DNA of 64,000 nucleotides from Pedobacter faecalis (GCF_030182585.1 NZ_JARXOW010000001.1:1-64000), one strand, 5' to 3'; shown: positions 35,401 through 44,277, numbered from the stretch's first letter. The notes: a model not told the origin generated them from the sequence alone. Made by a program: numbers and translations.

Positions 35401-37693
35401 GCAGCCCCGCTACACGGAATTCTGAGGTGCTGAAGTTTAGCTTTTGAAGGTCGACCTGAACCAGGTCCAGATCAGCCTTTACAGCAGGATATTTACCAGC
35501 CATGTTTACCGCTGCGGTCAACTTAAAGTTGGCGTTACTATCGGCCATACTGCTCCGCAAATTCACCTTCTGGCGGTTATAATCGCCGGTCAGATATAAA
35601 TTGCGATAGGTGTATTTGTTATAGAAAGCACTAACAAGATGGGCATCTAGCTTTGCTGAGGCGGTTTTCATATCCAGACCCGCACCGCTTGCAGTTGCTT
35701 TTACCGTAATCCGGCCAAGCGTTGGTTCCTGCTTCAGCAGCCGGCCTAAGTTGAAATTATTCAGACTTACGTTCGCCGCGTATCTTTCGCGACCCTTCGC
35801 ACCGCGCATTTTTGCAGCCAGTTTAGCAGATCCCATATCGGTGGCGATATTAAAGCCGGTCGTAAAATTCGTCATGGAACCTTTAAACAATCCGTTAGCC
35901 AGGATTGCATTCGGTAGTTGTATACTGGCTGGCAGCGAGTTCCTCGGAATAATGACCAGGAGGTCCTGCTTCGTAAGCGAGAACCTTTTAATTTTCAGAT
36001 CAAGTACCGTTTTTTCCATATCAGGCAAACCTTTCGCCGTGCCGCTGATGTCAATCTGTGTATTTTTCAGCCCTCGCACCTGCAATTTAGGAACCGCCAG
36101 GTTGTTCATGTAGCCGTTTGCGCTCGCTTCCAGCCTTATTTTCTCATTCCGGTAATTGGCCGGGATAGCATCGCTAAAGTAAGCAGCATCGCGCAGCCCA
36201 ATCGTTGTGTTATTCACTGTCATCGCCAGCTTTACGCGCTCGGGATGCTTGGTGAGGTCATCCATGCTGGTATAGTTCAACTGGGTATTATTTTCAATAC
36301 TGGTATTGGGAGTTTTAAGCTTGAAGTTGTCAATACGGATTTGCTTTTGATTATACACCACATCGCCTTGCAAAGTGTTCAGTTGAAAGCCACTTTTTTC
36401 CCGGAAGCTTCCTTCACGAAGGTTTGCGGTTATGGCAGTGTCGCTGTAGGCAATTTGCTCCGCCATCAAGGTCAGATCGCTGAACTTCAAATGATTAAAA
36501 TCCATAACATTCCTCACTGGCCGGGCTGCTATATTATCGAACTGTACGTTGTTGTTCGCGAGTCTGATTTTGCCTAGCTGTAAACTTAAAGGGGCAGAGG
36601 CTGCCGTAGAATCGGCCGGGACAGAAGCAACAGTCGCGGTTTTAGGTGCTGGCTTGAGCGCAAACAGCACGTTTGAATTGTTCAGCGCCGCGTCATCAAT
36701 TTTATATTGTCCGCTCTTAACGTCTGCCAGTAATTTGCTTAAAGAAAGTTCGCCCAAAGCTACGTTCGCCTTACTTCCCGCATTTGAAAATCCGATTTTA
36801 GTGTCGTTTATCTTGCCTTCCCCGAGCGTATACTTACTGTTGGTCAGGTCAACCAGCAAATCAGTCAATTCAAGTTTTTGCAGATCAAGGTCTGCATCCA
36901 TGCCCGACAAACGATCAGCAAAGCCTACACGCACGTTATTAAATGCAAAATCCTCAATTTCAACCGTCGGCAGCTTGCCCGATTCCGTCTGAGCGGTATC
37001 CACGCTTTTCTCCAGCTGTGCCGCCAGCACCGTCAGCGGCTTTTGCTGAAGGTAATCGACACTCGTATTGTTAAGCTCCAGTTCCCTGATCACATAGCGC
37101 TGATTGGCAAGGTCAAAGTCCTTCACCTTCGCTGTAAATTCCCCAAGGTTCAGCTTCAGGTCGTTCCCCGCCACATCATCATGGTAAACAATCCCGATAT
37201 CTTCAAAACGCACCTTGTCGATAGCGAACTTCATGGTTGAAGTCGTATCCTTCTCAACCTCTTCTTCCGGCTTTGTTTGTTCCGACATAAAGGCGTCGAC
37301 CAGGAAAGAGAAGTTAAACGTGGTGTCCGGATCAATCCTGGTAACGTTAGCCCTGATCTTCTCCAGAGAAATATTGTTAATCTCCACCTTGTTGCTGATC
37401 AGCTTAAACAGGCTGATGTCTACCGACAGTTTCTGTGCATAAAGGAGTGTATCGCCTTTCAGATCCTCGATATAAAACTTGTTAAGCACAACATCTTTCG
37501 GAAGTGCAATTTTAATGCTCTCCAGACTTACCTCTGTTTTTGTTTTTTTCTTCAGATAGCCTATAGCTTTGTCCTTAACAAAGTTCTGTACGGCAGGAAT
37601 GTTTAAAGAAGCGGCAATCAGCACAAACAGCAGAATCATGCAGCCAATTACCCAAAGAAGTACCTTAAGACTTTTTCGTATATATTTGTTCAA
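32492..37693 (-). CDS. tamB: Translocation and assembly module protein TamB
   Basis: A 1733-residue AsmA-like protein with one N-terminal membrane anchor (about 10-32), a very long beta-taco body made of repeated beta segments, and the C-terminal TamB (DUF490) domain from about 1250 onward. The tail (about 1690-1733) is highly charged (E-E-R-R-A-R-R-E-K). Such proteins bridge the inner and outer membranes and carry lipids or assist OMP assembly. The start is TTG at 37693: an in-frame stop lies about 30 nt upstream and the next ATG would remove most of the anchor. First gene of tamB-tamL-yihY. Confidence 0.9.
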   Translation of the reverse strand: MNKYIRKSLKVLLWVIGCMILLFVLIAASLNIPAVQNFVKDKAIGYLKKKTKTEVSLESIKIALPKDVVLNKFYIEDLKGDTLLYAQKLSVDISLFKLISNKVEINNISLEKIRANVTRIDPDTTFNFSFLVDAFMSEQTKPEEEVEKDTTSTMKFAIDKVRFEDIGIVYHDDVAGNDLKLNLGEFTAKVKDFDLANQRYVIRELELNNTSVDYLQQKPLTVLAAQLEKSVDTAQTESGKLPTVEIEDFAFNNVRVGFADRLSGMDADLDLQKLELTDLLVDLTNSKYTLGEGKINDTKIGFSNAGSKANVALGELSLSKLLADVKSGQYKIDDAALNNSNVLFALKPAPKTATVASVPADSTAASAPLSLQLGKIRLANNNVQFDNIAARPVRNVMDFNHLKFSDLTLMAEQIAYSDTAITANLREGSFREKSGFQLNTLQGDVVYNQKQIRIDNFKLKTPNTSIENNTQLNYTSMDDLTKHPERVKLAMTVNNTTIGLRDAAYFSDAIPANYRNEKIRLEASANGYMNNLAVPKLQVRGLKNTQIDISGTAKGLPDMEKTVLDLKIKRFSLTKQDLLVIIPRNSLPASIQLPNAILANGLFKGSMTNFTTGFNIATDMGSAKLAAKMRGAKGRERYAANVSLNNFNLGRLLKQEPTLGRITVKATASGAGLDMKTASAKLDAHLVSAFYNKYTYRNLYLTGDYNRQKVNLRSSMADSNANFKLTAAVNMAGKYPAVKADLDLVQVDLQKLNFSTSEFRVAGLLDADIETADPDYLNGDISLRGLQFAKDGQRFNMDTIDIHSEATADHNLLTLKSEILSARVDGKYQLTNMGAAVINEINKYYAFSEVKEVPDQRMRFKLDIYNAKVLKNFVPDLTSFSPSSISGVIDTQQDSLKMKAWFPQVVYGDFKVDSTRLDIGNTAERLSYKLTVGSLQSPSIALYNSEIGGQAANNQLGLNVYLRDSERKDKYVLGGTFKSVNKDYQFSLDPQKLLLDYERWAIAPDNYLQFGQSGILAHRFNLSKGNQLLSINSSDETPNSPVEVQFKDFRIETLTKFAQQDSALVGGVINGTANISELTGSPKFVANLTVDELRYQKDQLGTLRIAINNNTANAYEVNVALTGVHELRVNGFYYTNTENALDLTLNLDKVDLKSLESVSMGQIKNGSGTITGQMTMKGSTSSPQVRGNIDFNQVAFTAGYVNSYLRIPNESIRFTDTGVNFDSFTILDSLGKQAVINGGIRTTNYQDFAFNMDITTDNFRALNSTSEDNEMIYGTVYLTSNIKVRGDMNQPNVDMTVTVEKGTKFFFAVPTSDPSVIDQEGIVQFIDADAPPFNGQMALKTDSMNKAPIKGMTLNATLNLDPEAELNVVVDPANGDALKVRGEANLIATMDASGKTSLTGRYEINDGSYNLSVGPLGKKSFSLVKGSSIVWTGDPMSANVDLTALYEVNAAPIDLLNEENNIQAKTKLPFQVYLMMEDELMKPTISFRLDLPENERGALGGQVYAKLLQVNQDVNELNKQVFALLALNRFIADNPFQSLAGGGGGVSTLARSSVSKLLTEQLNNLASDLIQGVDLNFNLNSSEDYSTGSLEQKTDLEVGLSKKLLNDRLTVTVGSSFGIEGPETQNQNSSNIAGNVNVEYALSADGRYRLRAYRRNQNESVIEGQIIETGLGFALVVDYNKFREIFQKKETREERRARREKNKQREQENRNREAREQQLKAEGMSPDSTNTTR

Positions 37694-37816
37694 TGGTATG
37701 TGTTTGAGAGTTTGTAAACGTGTTTATCTCCACTATATCTACAATCATGCCAGTTAAATTGTTTAGGGCTTACATATAAAATACGGCCCTTTATTCATAA
37801 ATTTCTTCGCATCGCT

Positions 37817-37824
37817 TATATTTA
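37817..37824 (+). promoter_or_regulatory. Putative -7 element of parC
   Basis: TATATTTA (one mismatch to TAnnTTTG) 19 nt before the ATG, the same spacing as at parE. No convincing -33. Confidence 0.35.
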
Positions 37825-37843
37825 CACATCCAATCCTTTTTTG

Positions 37844-40579
37844 ATGACAGAAGAACCAGAAAACCACATAAACGAAGAAAACGCACATAATGTAACCCCC
37901 ATCAACGGGCTTTATGAAAACTGGTTTCTCGATTATGCGTCGTATGTAATTCTAGACCGGGCAGTGCCCCACATCAACGATGGCTTAAAGCCCGTTCAGC
38001 GCCGCATTATGCACTCGCTGAAAGAAATGGACGACGGCCGTTTCAATAAGGCGGCAAATGTCATCGGGAATACGATGAAATACCACCCGCATGGCGATGC
38101 ATCCATAGGCGATGCTATGGTGCAAATAGGCCAAAAGGAACTGCTTATCGACTGTCAGGGCAACTGGGGTGATCCTATCACCGGCGATAGTGCAGCAGCG
38201 CCTCGCTACATTGAGGCAAGGCTTTCCAAATTTGCAAATGATGTGGTGTTTAATCCGGATACGACCGAGTGGCAGCTCAGCTACGACGGCCGAAACAACG
38301 AACCGGTAACGCTCCCTGTAAAGTTCCCGTTGCTGCTTGCACAGGGTGCAGAGGGAATTGCTGTAGGCTTGGCTACTAAAGTAATGCCCCATAATTTCGT
38401 GGAGTTGCTGGATGCCTCCATGGAAATACTTCGGGGCAACAGGTCTAATATACTGCCCGACTTCTTCACCGGTGGGATGGCCGATTTCTCGGCCTACAAT
38501 GAAGGGATGCGGGGCGGGAGGATTCGTGTAAGGGCTAAGATCACGGAGAAAGACAAGAAGACACTGGTTATCACGGAAATTCCGTACAGCACAACTACCG
38601 GATCAGTTATAGACAGCATACTCTCGGCCAACGACAAGGGCAAGATCAAGATTAAAAAGATCGAAGACAATACCGCCCAACACGTCGAGATTGTGATCCA
38701 TCTGGCACCGGGGATATCACCCGATGTTACCATCGACGCGCTTTACGCCTTTACATCTTGCGAAGTGTCTATATCGCCGAACACCTGCGTGATCAAAGGC
38801 GACAAGCCACACTTCATGAGTGTGAACGATATACTGGCAGAGAACACCGCTCATACCAAAGGGCTGCTAAAGCGCGAACTGGAGATTAAGCTGCATGAGC
38901 TGATGGAGAAAATCTTCTTCAGCTCGCTGCTCAAGATCTTCATCCAGGAGGGAATGTATAAGCATGCCGATTATGAGAATTCGGGCAATTTTGATACGGT
39001 AGTAGAGGTGTTACATCGCCTTTTTGAGCCCTTTAAGCCAGATCTGTATCGCGAAATCCAGCCTGAGGACTTCAAAAAGCTGATTGATAAGCCCATGAGC
39101 AGTATTACGCGGTTCGACGTTAAAAAGGCGGACGAGCAGATGAAAGCGCTCAATGCGGATATCAAGGAAGTTAAACATCACCTGCGTCACCTTACCGACT
39201 ATGCCATCGCATGGTTCCAGAAATTGAAAGACAAGTATGGAAAGGGCAGGGAGCGTAAAACGGAAATACGCTTGTTTGACCGCGTAGAGGCAGCCAAGGT
39301 AGCCCTCGCCAATGTTAAGCTCTATATGAATCGGGAAGACGGTTTTATTGGTACCGGTTTGCGCAAGGACGAATTCGTAGCCGATTGCTCTGATATTGAT
39401 GAGATCATTGTCTTCCGCGAGGATGGAAAGTGCATGGTTACCAAGGTGGCCGACAAAACCTTTGTGGGTAAAGGTATCCTTCATGCCCAGGTATTCAAAA
39501 AGGGTGATGAACGGACTATTTACAATATGATTTATAAAGATGGCGCCAGTGGCGTTTCTTATATCAAGCGTTTTGCGGTAGTAGGCGTTACGCGCGATAA
39601 GGAATACGATCTTACTAAGGGAACAAAGGGTTCCAAGGTGTTGTATTTCACCGCAAATCCGAACGGCGAAGCTGAGGTGGTCAACGTGCAGCTTAAACCG
39701 CACAGCAAACTTAAGAAGCTTCAGTTCGATCTGGACTTTGCTGAACTGGCCATTAAAGGGCGTGGTTCTCAGGGTAACATCGTTTCCAAATACCCTGTGA
39801 AGAAGATTTTATTGAAATCAAAAGGCGTATCTACGTTATCCGGACTTAAAATTTGGTACGACGACCTGCTTCGCCGTCTGAACGTGGATGGCCGCGGAAA
39901 GTACCTTGGTGAATTTGACGGCGACGACAAGATACTGCAGGTGCATAAAGATGGCTGGTACGAACTAAGTACATTCGAATTGAGCAACCATTTTGATGCC
40001 GACCTGATCCTTATTCAGAAGTTTGATCCGGAAAAGCCGTTTGCGGTTGTGCATTTCGAAGGTAAAGCTAAAAACTATTACGTTAAACGCTTCCTGTTTG
40101 AGTCCATCGCGGTTGGTAAAAAGGTTAGCCTGATCAGTGAAGAGACAGGCTCAAGATTCCTTTATCTTTCCGCAAATCCTGAGGCGATGCTTACTGTCGA
40201 TGTGTTGAAAGGCAAAACGCAGATACCAGAAACGCTGGAAATAAAGCTGGCCGATTTTATTGATGTGAAAGGGATAAAGGCGAATGGAAACCGGCTTACA
40301 CAACATGAGGTGAAAAGCTTGAATATCAGTAATCAGGAAGAAGAGGAACCTTCAGCAGAGAAACCTGGAGAACCGGAAGGACCGACGGAAGGGGATGGGG
40401 AACAGCCAGAAGAACAAGAGCCAACTCAGGAAGCCGGACAGGAAGAGAAGCCCGTTAAAAAACCATGGTCGGGCAGCGGCGGAACGCCAGCTAACACAAC
40501 TGCCAAAAACGTTAGTCTCGAAATTACCAATCCTGAGGATATAGATATCGATGATCTGGGGCAGACTAAGTTGTTTTAG
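37844..40579 (+). CDS. parC: Type IIA DNA topoisomerase subunit A (topoisomerase IV type)
   Basis: A 911-residue breakage-reunion subunit. The winged-helix/tower region occupies about 20-480 with the catalytic Tyr122 in A-P-R-Y-I-E-A-R-L, and a C-terminal beta-pinwheel domain spans about 500-800. The last 90 residues are an acidic E/P-rich linker ending in D-D-L-G-Q-T-K-L-F. The motif H-P-H-G-D-A-S-I-G-D shows Ala where gyrase and ParC of E. coli carry the quinolone-contact Ser. The frame opens with a TTG at 37841, but ATG 37844 is the natural start. Partner of parE at 27261. Confidence 0.92.
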   Translation: MTEEPENHINEENAHNVTPINGLYENWFLDYASYVILDRAVPHINDGLKPVQRRIMHSLKEMDDGRFNKAANVIGNTMKYHPHGDASIGDAMVQIGQKELLIDCQGNWGDPITGDSAAAPRYIEARLSKFANDVVFNPDTTEWQLSYDGRNNEPVTLPVKFPLLLAQGAEGIAVGLATKVMPHNFVELLDASMEILRGNRSNILPDFFTGGMADFSAYNEGMRGGRIRVRAKITEKDKKTLVITEIPYSTTTGSVIDSILSANDKGKIKIKKIEDNTAQHVEIVIHLAPGISPDVTIDALYAFTSCEVSISPNTCVIKGDKPHFMSVNDILAENTAHTKGLLKRELEIKLHELMEKIFFSSLLKIFIQEGMYKHADYENSGNFDTVVEVLHRLFEPFKPDLYREIQPEDFKKLIDKPMSSITRFDVKKADEQMKALNADIKEVKHHLRHLTDYAIAWFQKLKDKYGKGRERKTEIRLFDRVEAAKVALANVKLYMNREDGFIGTGLRKDEFVADCSDIDEIIVFREDGKCMVTKVADKTFVGKGILHAQVFKKGDERTIYNMIYKDGASGVSYIKRFAVVGVTRDKEYDLTKGTKGSKVLYFTANPNGEAEVVNVQLKPHSKLKKLQFDLDFAELAIKGRGSQGNIVSKYPVKKILLKSKGVSTLSGLKIWYDDLLRRLNVDGRGKYLGEFDGDDKILQVHKDGWYELSTFELSNHFDADLILIQKFDPEKPFAVVHFEGKAKNYYVKRFLFESIAVGKKVSLISEETGSRFLYLSANPEAMLTVDVLKGKTQIPETLEIKLADFIDVKGIKANGNRLTQHEVKSLNISNQEEEEPSAEKPGEPEGPTEGDGEQPEEQEPTQEAGQEEKPVKKPWSGSGGTPANTTAKNVSLEITNPEDIDIDDLGQTKLF

Positions 40580-40594
40580 TCTGCCGCCAATATC

Positions 40595-42922
40595 TTACTG
40601 CCTGCGCGATTCCTGCATGCGGTTGTTTCCCGTAGAGGATCCGCGTACAGCTTCTTTCTGCTTAAACAGCTCAAATCGTGATGGCTTGGCCTGTCTGGGC
40701 CAGGCATTATTGCTTTCATCGATGTCTGCGGTCTCCCGGTAAGGATCTACCTGCACAGACACCACCTCCTTGTCTTTCGCAAACACCTTCGTCACCTTAT
40801 TCTCGTTTTTACGCCATATGTACGCCGGTATCCGGTCCATTTGCTTACTGCCGTCCTTAAAGGTCCACTCAACAATGATCGGCATCACCAGTCCGCCCGG
40901 GTTACTAAACTCCAGCTCATAAAAGTTCTTGTTGCTTTCGTACAATTTCTTCTCCTCAGCAGTTAAGCTGTTGTAGTACGACTGAAAGTCCTGATCGGCT
41001 GTTCTGCTAACCTCAAAGCGGTTAAACTTGTTATAGAAGTCGAGCAGACTTGTATCCTGTTCAACGGCAAACTTTATCCCTGCCGCGCGGTTGCGTTCCC
41101 GTCCTATGTACCTTTCGTCGCGCTCATACGCTTTCTTAGCCTCAGCTTTCTCCACCGCGTCTTTCATGCTGTTCATCCGGTAGGCGCTTACATTATCGAG
41201 GGAAATATCAACCGGATCGGTCGTAAAGAACCATCCCCGCCAGAACCAGTCGAGGTCCACAGCCGAGGCATCCTCCATCGTACGGAAGAAATCGGCCGGA
41301 GTAGGATGTTTAAAAGCCCAGCGTCTCGAATATTCTTTAAAGGCATAATCGAAAAGCTCGCGTCCCATTACGGTTTCCCTCAAAATATTCAGTGCAGTAG
41401 CCGGTTTAGCGTAGGCGTTGGGTCCAAACTGAATGATGTTTTCCGAGTTTGTCATAATCGGCTCCAGTTGATCCTTAGGAAGTTTCATGTAATCAACAAT
41501 CTTATGCGCCGGACCCCTGCCCGATGGATAATTGTTATCCCATTCCTGCTCAGCCAGAAACTGGCAAAAAGTATTCAAGCCCTCGTCCATCCAGCTCCAT
41601 TGCCGCTCGTCAGAGTTTACGATCATCGGGAAAAAGTTATGGCCCACCTCATGAATGATCACACCGATCATGCCAAGTTTAGTAGCCTCAGAGTAGGTGC
41701 CGTCTTTGTCGGCCCTGCCATAATTGAAGCAGATCATCGGGTACTCCATACCGTTGGCCGCTTCTACAGAAATCGCTACCGGATAAGGGTAGGGAATGGT
41801 ATGCTTTGAATAGACCTTAAGCGTGTGGTCAACCACCTTTGTTGAATAACGGTTGTAAAGCGGATAAGCTTCCGGACCGTAATAAGACATAGACATGATC
41901 TTCTTACCCTCGATATACGTCGCCATAGCATCCCATACCAGGCGCCTCGACGACACCCAGGCAAAATCACGCACATTTTCAGCAGTATAGGTCCAGGTCT
42001 TTTTGGCCGACGATTTTCTGTTTAGCCCAGCTTTAACTTCACCCAGGTTCACAATTTCAACAGGAGCCTTAGCCGTTTGCGCAGCGTTCCATCTTTTCAT
42101 ATAAGCCGCACTAAGCACCTGACTGTAGTTCTGGCACTCGCCGGTAGCACCCACAATATGGTCGGCCGGCACCGTCATGTTCACCTTATAATTACCAAAC
42201 ACAAGTGCAAACTCCCCACGTCCCTCAAACTGCTTGTTCTGCCAGCCCTGGTAGTCGGAATATACCGCCATGCGCGGAAACCATTGCGCCATGGTAAACA
42301 GGTAGTTGTCGTCTTCTGCGAAATATTCATAACCTCCCCGTCCACCGGCAGTCATCCGGTTCGAGATCTTGTAATTCCATGAAATATTAAGCACATACTT
42401 CTCGCCCGCTTTAAGCACAACCGGCAAGTCTATACGCATCATTGTGTTATTTATCACATAAGGCAAAGCAGCACCAGACCCGTTTGTAACTCTCAGAATG
42501 TTTACCCCGAGGTCGTTAGGCTCGTTAACGATGCCCGACAAGGTCTTATAAGTCATCTGGTCGGTCATTTTGCTCTGCTCGGTCAGCTTATTGTCGCTGG
42601 TCGACTTATGCTGGTTTTCATCAAGCTGTACCCAAAGGTACCTCAGCGGGTCGGGCGAATTGTTGTAATAAGTAATCGTTTCCGATCCCGTAAGCCTCAG
42701 GTTTTTTTCATCCAGTTCGGCGTTAATCACATAGTCAGCCCGCTGCTGCCAATATGCCGGGCCAGGTGCTCCGGATGCCGAGCGGTAAGAGTTCGGGTCA
42801 CTGAGCACTGTTCCCAGTTGTTCAAACTTATTGCCATGGTTTGATCCTGGATTATTATGCAATTGCGCATGCAGGGAACCACTCAGTGCGCATGTGATCA
42901 ATAAGAGTAATGGTCTTTTCAT
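40595..42922 (-). CDS. Secreted M1-family metallopeptidase
   Basis: A 775-residue gluzincin. I start it at ATG 42922, which gives a clear signal peptide (about 1-20, ending L-H-A-Q); a longer frame from 42979 is unlikely. An N-terminal beta domain is followed by the catalytic domain with H424-E-V-G-H428 and the third zinc ligand in W-M-D-E-G-L-N about 20 residues later. It is larger than a minimal aminopeptidase and lacks a G-A-M-E-N motif but has N-G-M-E-Y-P. Probably a periplasmic peptidase. It follows the HupE gene by 7 nt. Confidence 0.9.
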   Translation of the reverse strand: MKRPLLLLITCALSGSLHAQLHNNPGSNHGNKFEQLGTVLSDPNSYRSASGAPGPAYWQQRADYVINAELDEKNLRLTGSETITYYNNSPDPLRYLWVQLDENQHKSTSDNKLTEQSKMTDQMTYKTLSGIVNEPNDLGVNILRVTNGSGAALPYVINNTMMRIDLPVVLKAGEKYVLNISWNYKISNRMTAGGRGGYEYFAEDDNYLFTMAQWFPRMAVYSDYQGWQNKQFEGRGEFALVFGNYKVNMTVPADHIVGATGECQNYSQVLSAAYMKRWNAAQTAKAPVEIVNLGEVKAGLNRKSSAKKTWTYTAENVRDFAWVSSRRLVWDAMATYIEGKKIMSMSYYGPEAYPLYNRYSTKVVDHTLKVYSKHTIPYPYPVAISVEAANGMEYPMICFNYGRADKDGTYSEATKLGMIGVIIHEVGHNFFPMIVNSDERQWSWMDEGLNTFCQFLAEQEWDNNYPSGRGPAHKIVDYMKLPKDQLEPIMTNSENIIQFGPNAYAKPATALNILRETVMGRELFDYAFKEYSRRWAFKHPTPADFFRTMEDASAVDLDWFWRGWFFTTDPVDISLDNVSAYRMNSMKDAVEKAEAKKAYERDERYIGRERNRAAGIKFAVEQDTSLLDFYNKFNRFEVSRTADQDFQSYYNSLTAEEKKLYESNKNFYELEFSNPGGLVMPIIVEWTFKDGSKQMDRIPAYIWRKNENKVTKVFAKDKEVVSVQVDPYRETADIDESNNAWPRQAKPSRFELFKQKEAVRGSSTGNNRMQESRRQ

Positions 42923-42929
42923 GTATGTG

Positions 42930-43514
42930 TTATAAAAGTTCGGGCAGCCGTTCGGCGGCCATAATGAACGATATACCAAAGATAGCAGACGATAAGAAGA
43001 AATTCCAGTCCCATCGCTTGATTTTTACAAGGGAAATCAGAATAAAAGACAAGAGTAATGCTGCGATCACAATCAGGATCTGCCCAAATTCAAGACCAAT
43101 ATTAAACGCAAACAGCTCAAGTACGATGTTTGTGCTCTTGCCCAGGAGGCTTTTCAGGTAGTTGGAAAAGCCTAATCCGTGAATTAATCCGAACAACAGA
43201 GCCAGGGTATATTTCAATCCAAGTCCTTTCGGTTTCGTTTTCTTTGATGCGATATTAGACAAAGCCGTAATGGCGATCGTTACCGGAATTAGAAATTCCA
43301 CGAGGGCGGTACTCACACTTAGCAACCGGAGTGCACTCAAAGCAAGCGTTATGCTGTGACCCAGGGTAAAAGCAGTTACCAGGATGAGCACCTGCCTCCA
43401 GTCTTTAGCCGTGTAAATACCACATAGCACCAAAACAAAAAGAATATGATCATAACCCTGCCAGTCCAGAATATGCTGCCAGCCAAGTTCAAAATAAAGA
43501 TTAAAGTCGCCCAT
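42930..43514 (-). CDS. HupE/UreJ family membrane protein
   Basis: A 194-residue protein with about six membrane helices. The N-terminal G-W-x-H-I-L-D-W-Q-G-Y-D-H-I-L-F-V-L and later F-T-L-G-H-S-I-T-L and L-I-H-G-L-G-F-S are the histidine-containing signatures of HupE/UreJ-2 proteins, implicated in nickel or other metal uptake. No hydrogenase or urease genes are present, so the metal role is uncertain. It lies upstream of the M1 peptidase in one operon and is divergent from the DUF6702 gene. Confidence 0.87.
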   Translation of the reverse strand: MGDFNLYFELGWQHILDWQGYDHILFVLVLCGIYTAKDWRQVLILVTAFTLGHSITLALSALRLLSVSTALVEFLIPVTIAITALSNIASKKTKPKGLGLKYTLALLFGLIHGLGFSNYLKSLLGKSTNIVLELFAFNIGLEFGQILIVIAALLLSFILISLVKIKRWDWNFFLSSAIFGISFIMAAERLPELL

Positions 43515-43561
43515 TACCCGCTGAAAGTCGCAATTTCTGTAAATAATTGCAACTAATACGC

Positions 43562-43569
43562 TAAGTTTG
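43562..43569 (+). promoter_or_regulatory. -7 element of the DUF6702 gene
   Basis: TAAGTTTG matches TAnnTTTG exactly, 13 nt before the ATG. Candidate -33 elements upstream are weak. Confidence 0.4.
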
Positions 43570-43582
43570 TTGCCAAGAGACC

Positions 43583-44059
43583 ATGATACTATCCATTCTG
43601 CTTATCTTTTTTAAGATTTTTCACCCTTTTTATGTCAGTGTAACCGAAATAACGCAGGATGAAAAGACAATGGCTGTGCAAGTGAGTGCACGGATATTTT
43701 TTGACGATCTTGAAGCTGCGGTAAACAAAAAATACAAGACCAAAGTGAGCATTTTAAAACCTGCTGATAAGAAACAGGTAAATGCGCTAATCTCAGCCTA
43801 TATTAAAGACCACCTTAAAATTAAAGTTAACAACACTGATGTTGCACTCAGTTTTGTAGGCTATGAAATTGAAGAAGAAGCAGCCTGGTGTTATTTCGAG
43901 TCTGCGAAAGTACCGCCGATCAGGCAGCTTCATATCCAGAACGATATTCTATTCGAGCAACACAGCGCTCAGATCAATATGATCCATGCTATTATCAAAG
44001 GCAAGCGACAAAGTACCAAACTGGATAATCCTAAGAGCACAGTAAACTTCCTGTTTTAA
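43583..44059 (+). CDS. DUF6702 family protein
   Basis: A 158-residue protein with a short N-terminal hydrophobic segment (about 1-18) and the family pattern F-H-P-F-Y-V-S-V-T-E-I-T ... A-R-I-F-F-D-D-L-E. It is probably exported or membrane-anchored. Function unknown. Its neighbourhood with HupE and an M1 peptidase recurs in Bacteroidota to my knowledge, which suggests a shared envelope role. Confidence 0.8.
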   Translation: MILSILLIFFKIFHPFYVSVTEITQDEKTMAVQVSARIFFDDLEAAVNKKYKTKVSILKPADKKQVNALISAYIKDHLKIKVNNTDVALSFVGYEIEEEAAWCYFESAKVPPIRQLHIQNDILFEQHSAQINMIHAIIKGKRQSTKLDNPKSTVNFLF

Positions 44060-44079
44060 TACGCGCTCCAGGATGCTGG

Positions 44080-44188
44080 GGTCTTCGTAGCTTATTCGGG
44101 CTAAACAGGTACTTTCTTCGGGAAAAGTACCCCTTTTCCCGAAGAAAGTACGAGGAAAGGCCCAACATGCCCCGAATATCCGAAGACC
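44080..44188. repeat. Nested inverted repeat with a perfect 19-bp core
   Basis: The core arms 44109-44127 and 44133-44151 are perfect 19-bp complements (GTACTTTCTTCGGGAAAAG) around a 5-nt loop. Two further pairs nest outside: TATTCGGG (44093-44100) with CCCGAATA (44171-44178), and GGTCTTCG (44080-44087) with CGAAGACC (44181-44188). The whole folds into one long hairpin with small internal loops. It lies in a 218-nt gap after the DUF6702 gene. No ORF or transposase is inside. It could be a MITE-like or REP-like element, a structured RNA, or a terminator, although no T tract follows. Confidence 0.75.
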
Positions 44189-44251
44189 AAGCGCCCTGAA
44201 TAAACCCGCCTAACTGTGACAAATGGCGTAGTTAGCCATGAGTCTGCACGC

Positions 44252-44259
44252 TACCTTTG
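44252..44259 (+). promoter_or_regulatory. -7 element of the DUF6266 gene
   Basis: TACCTTTG matches TAnnTTTG exactly, 18 nt before ATG 44278. The -33 region has only GTTAG. Confidence 0.45.
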
Positions 44260-44277
44260 TGCCATAACAAATTAAAT

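Noticed and set aside
35918..36577. 219-residue plus-strand ORF opposite tamB
   Set aside because: It lies wholly within the tamB coding sequence on the other strand, has no family features and no promoter; it is a by-product of tamB codon use.
39011..39703. 230-residue minus-strand ORF opposite parC
   Set aside because: Antisense to a well-supported gene, with no recognisable domain.
44080..44188. Insertion-sequence ends or CRISPR-like repeat
   Set aside because: The arms are inverted and single, not regularly spaced; no transposase, cas gene or target-site duplication is visible.
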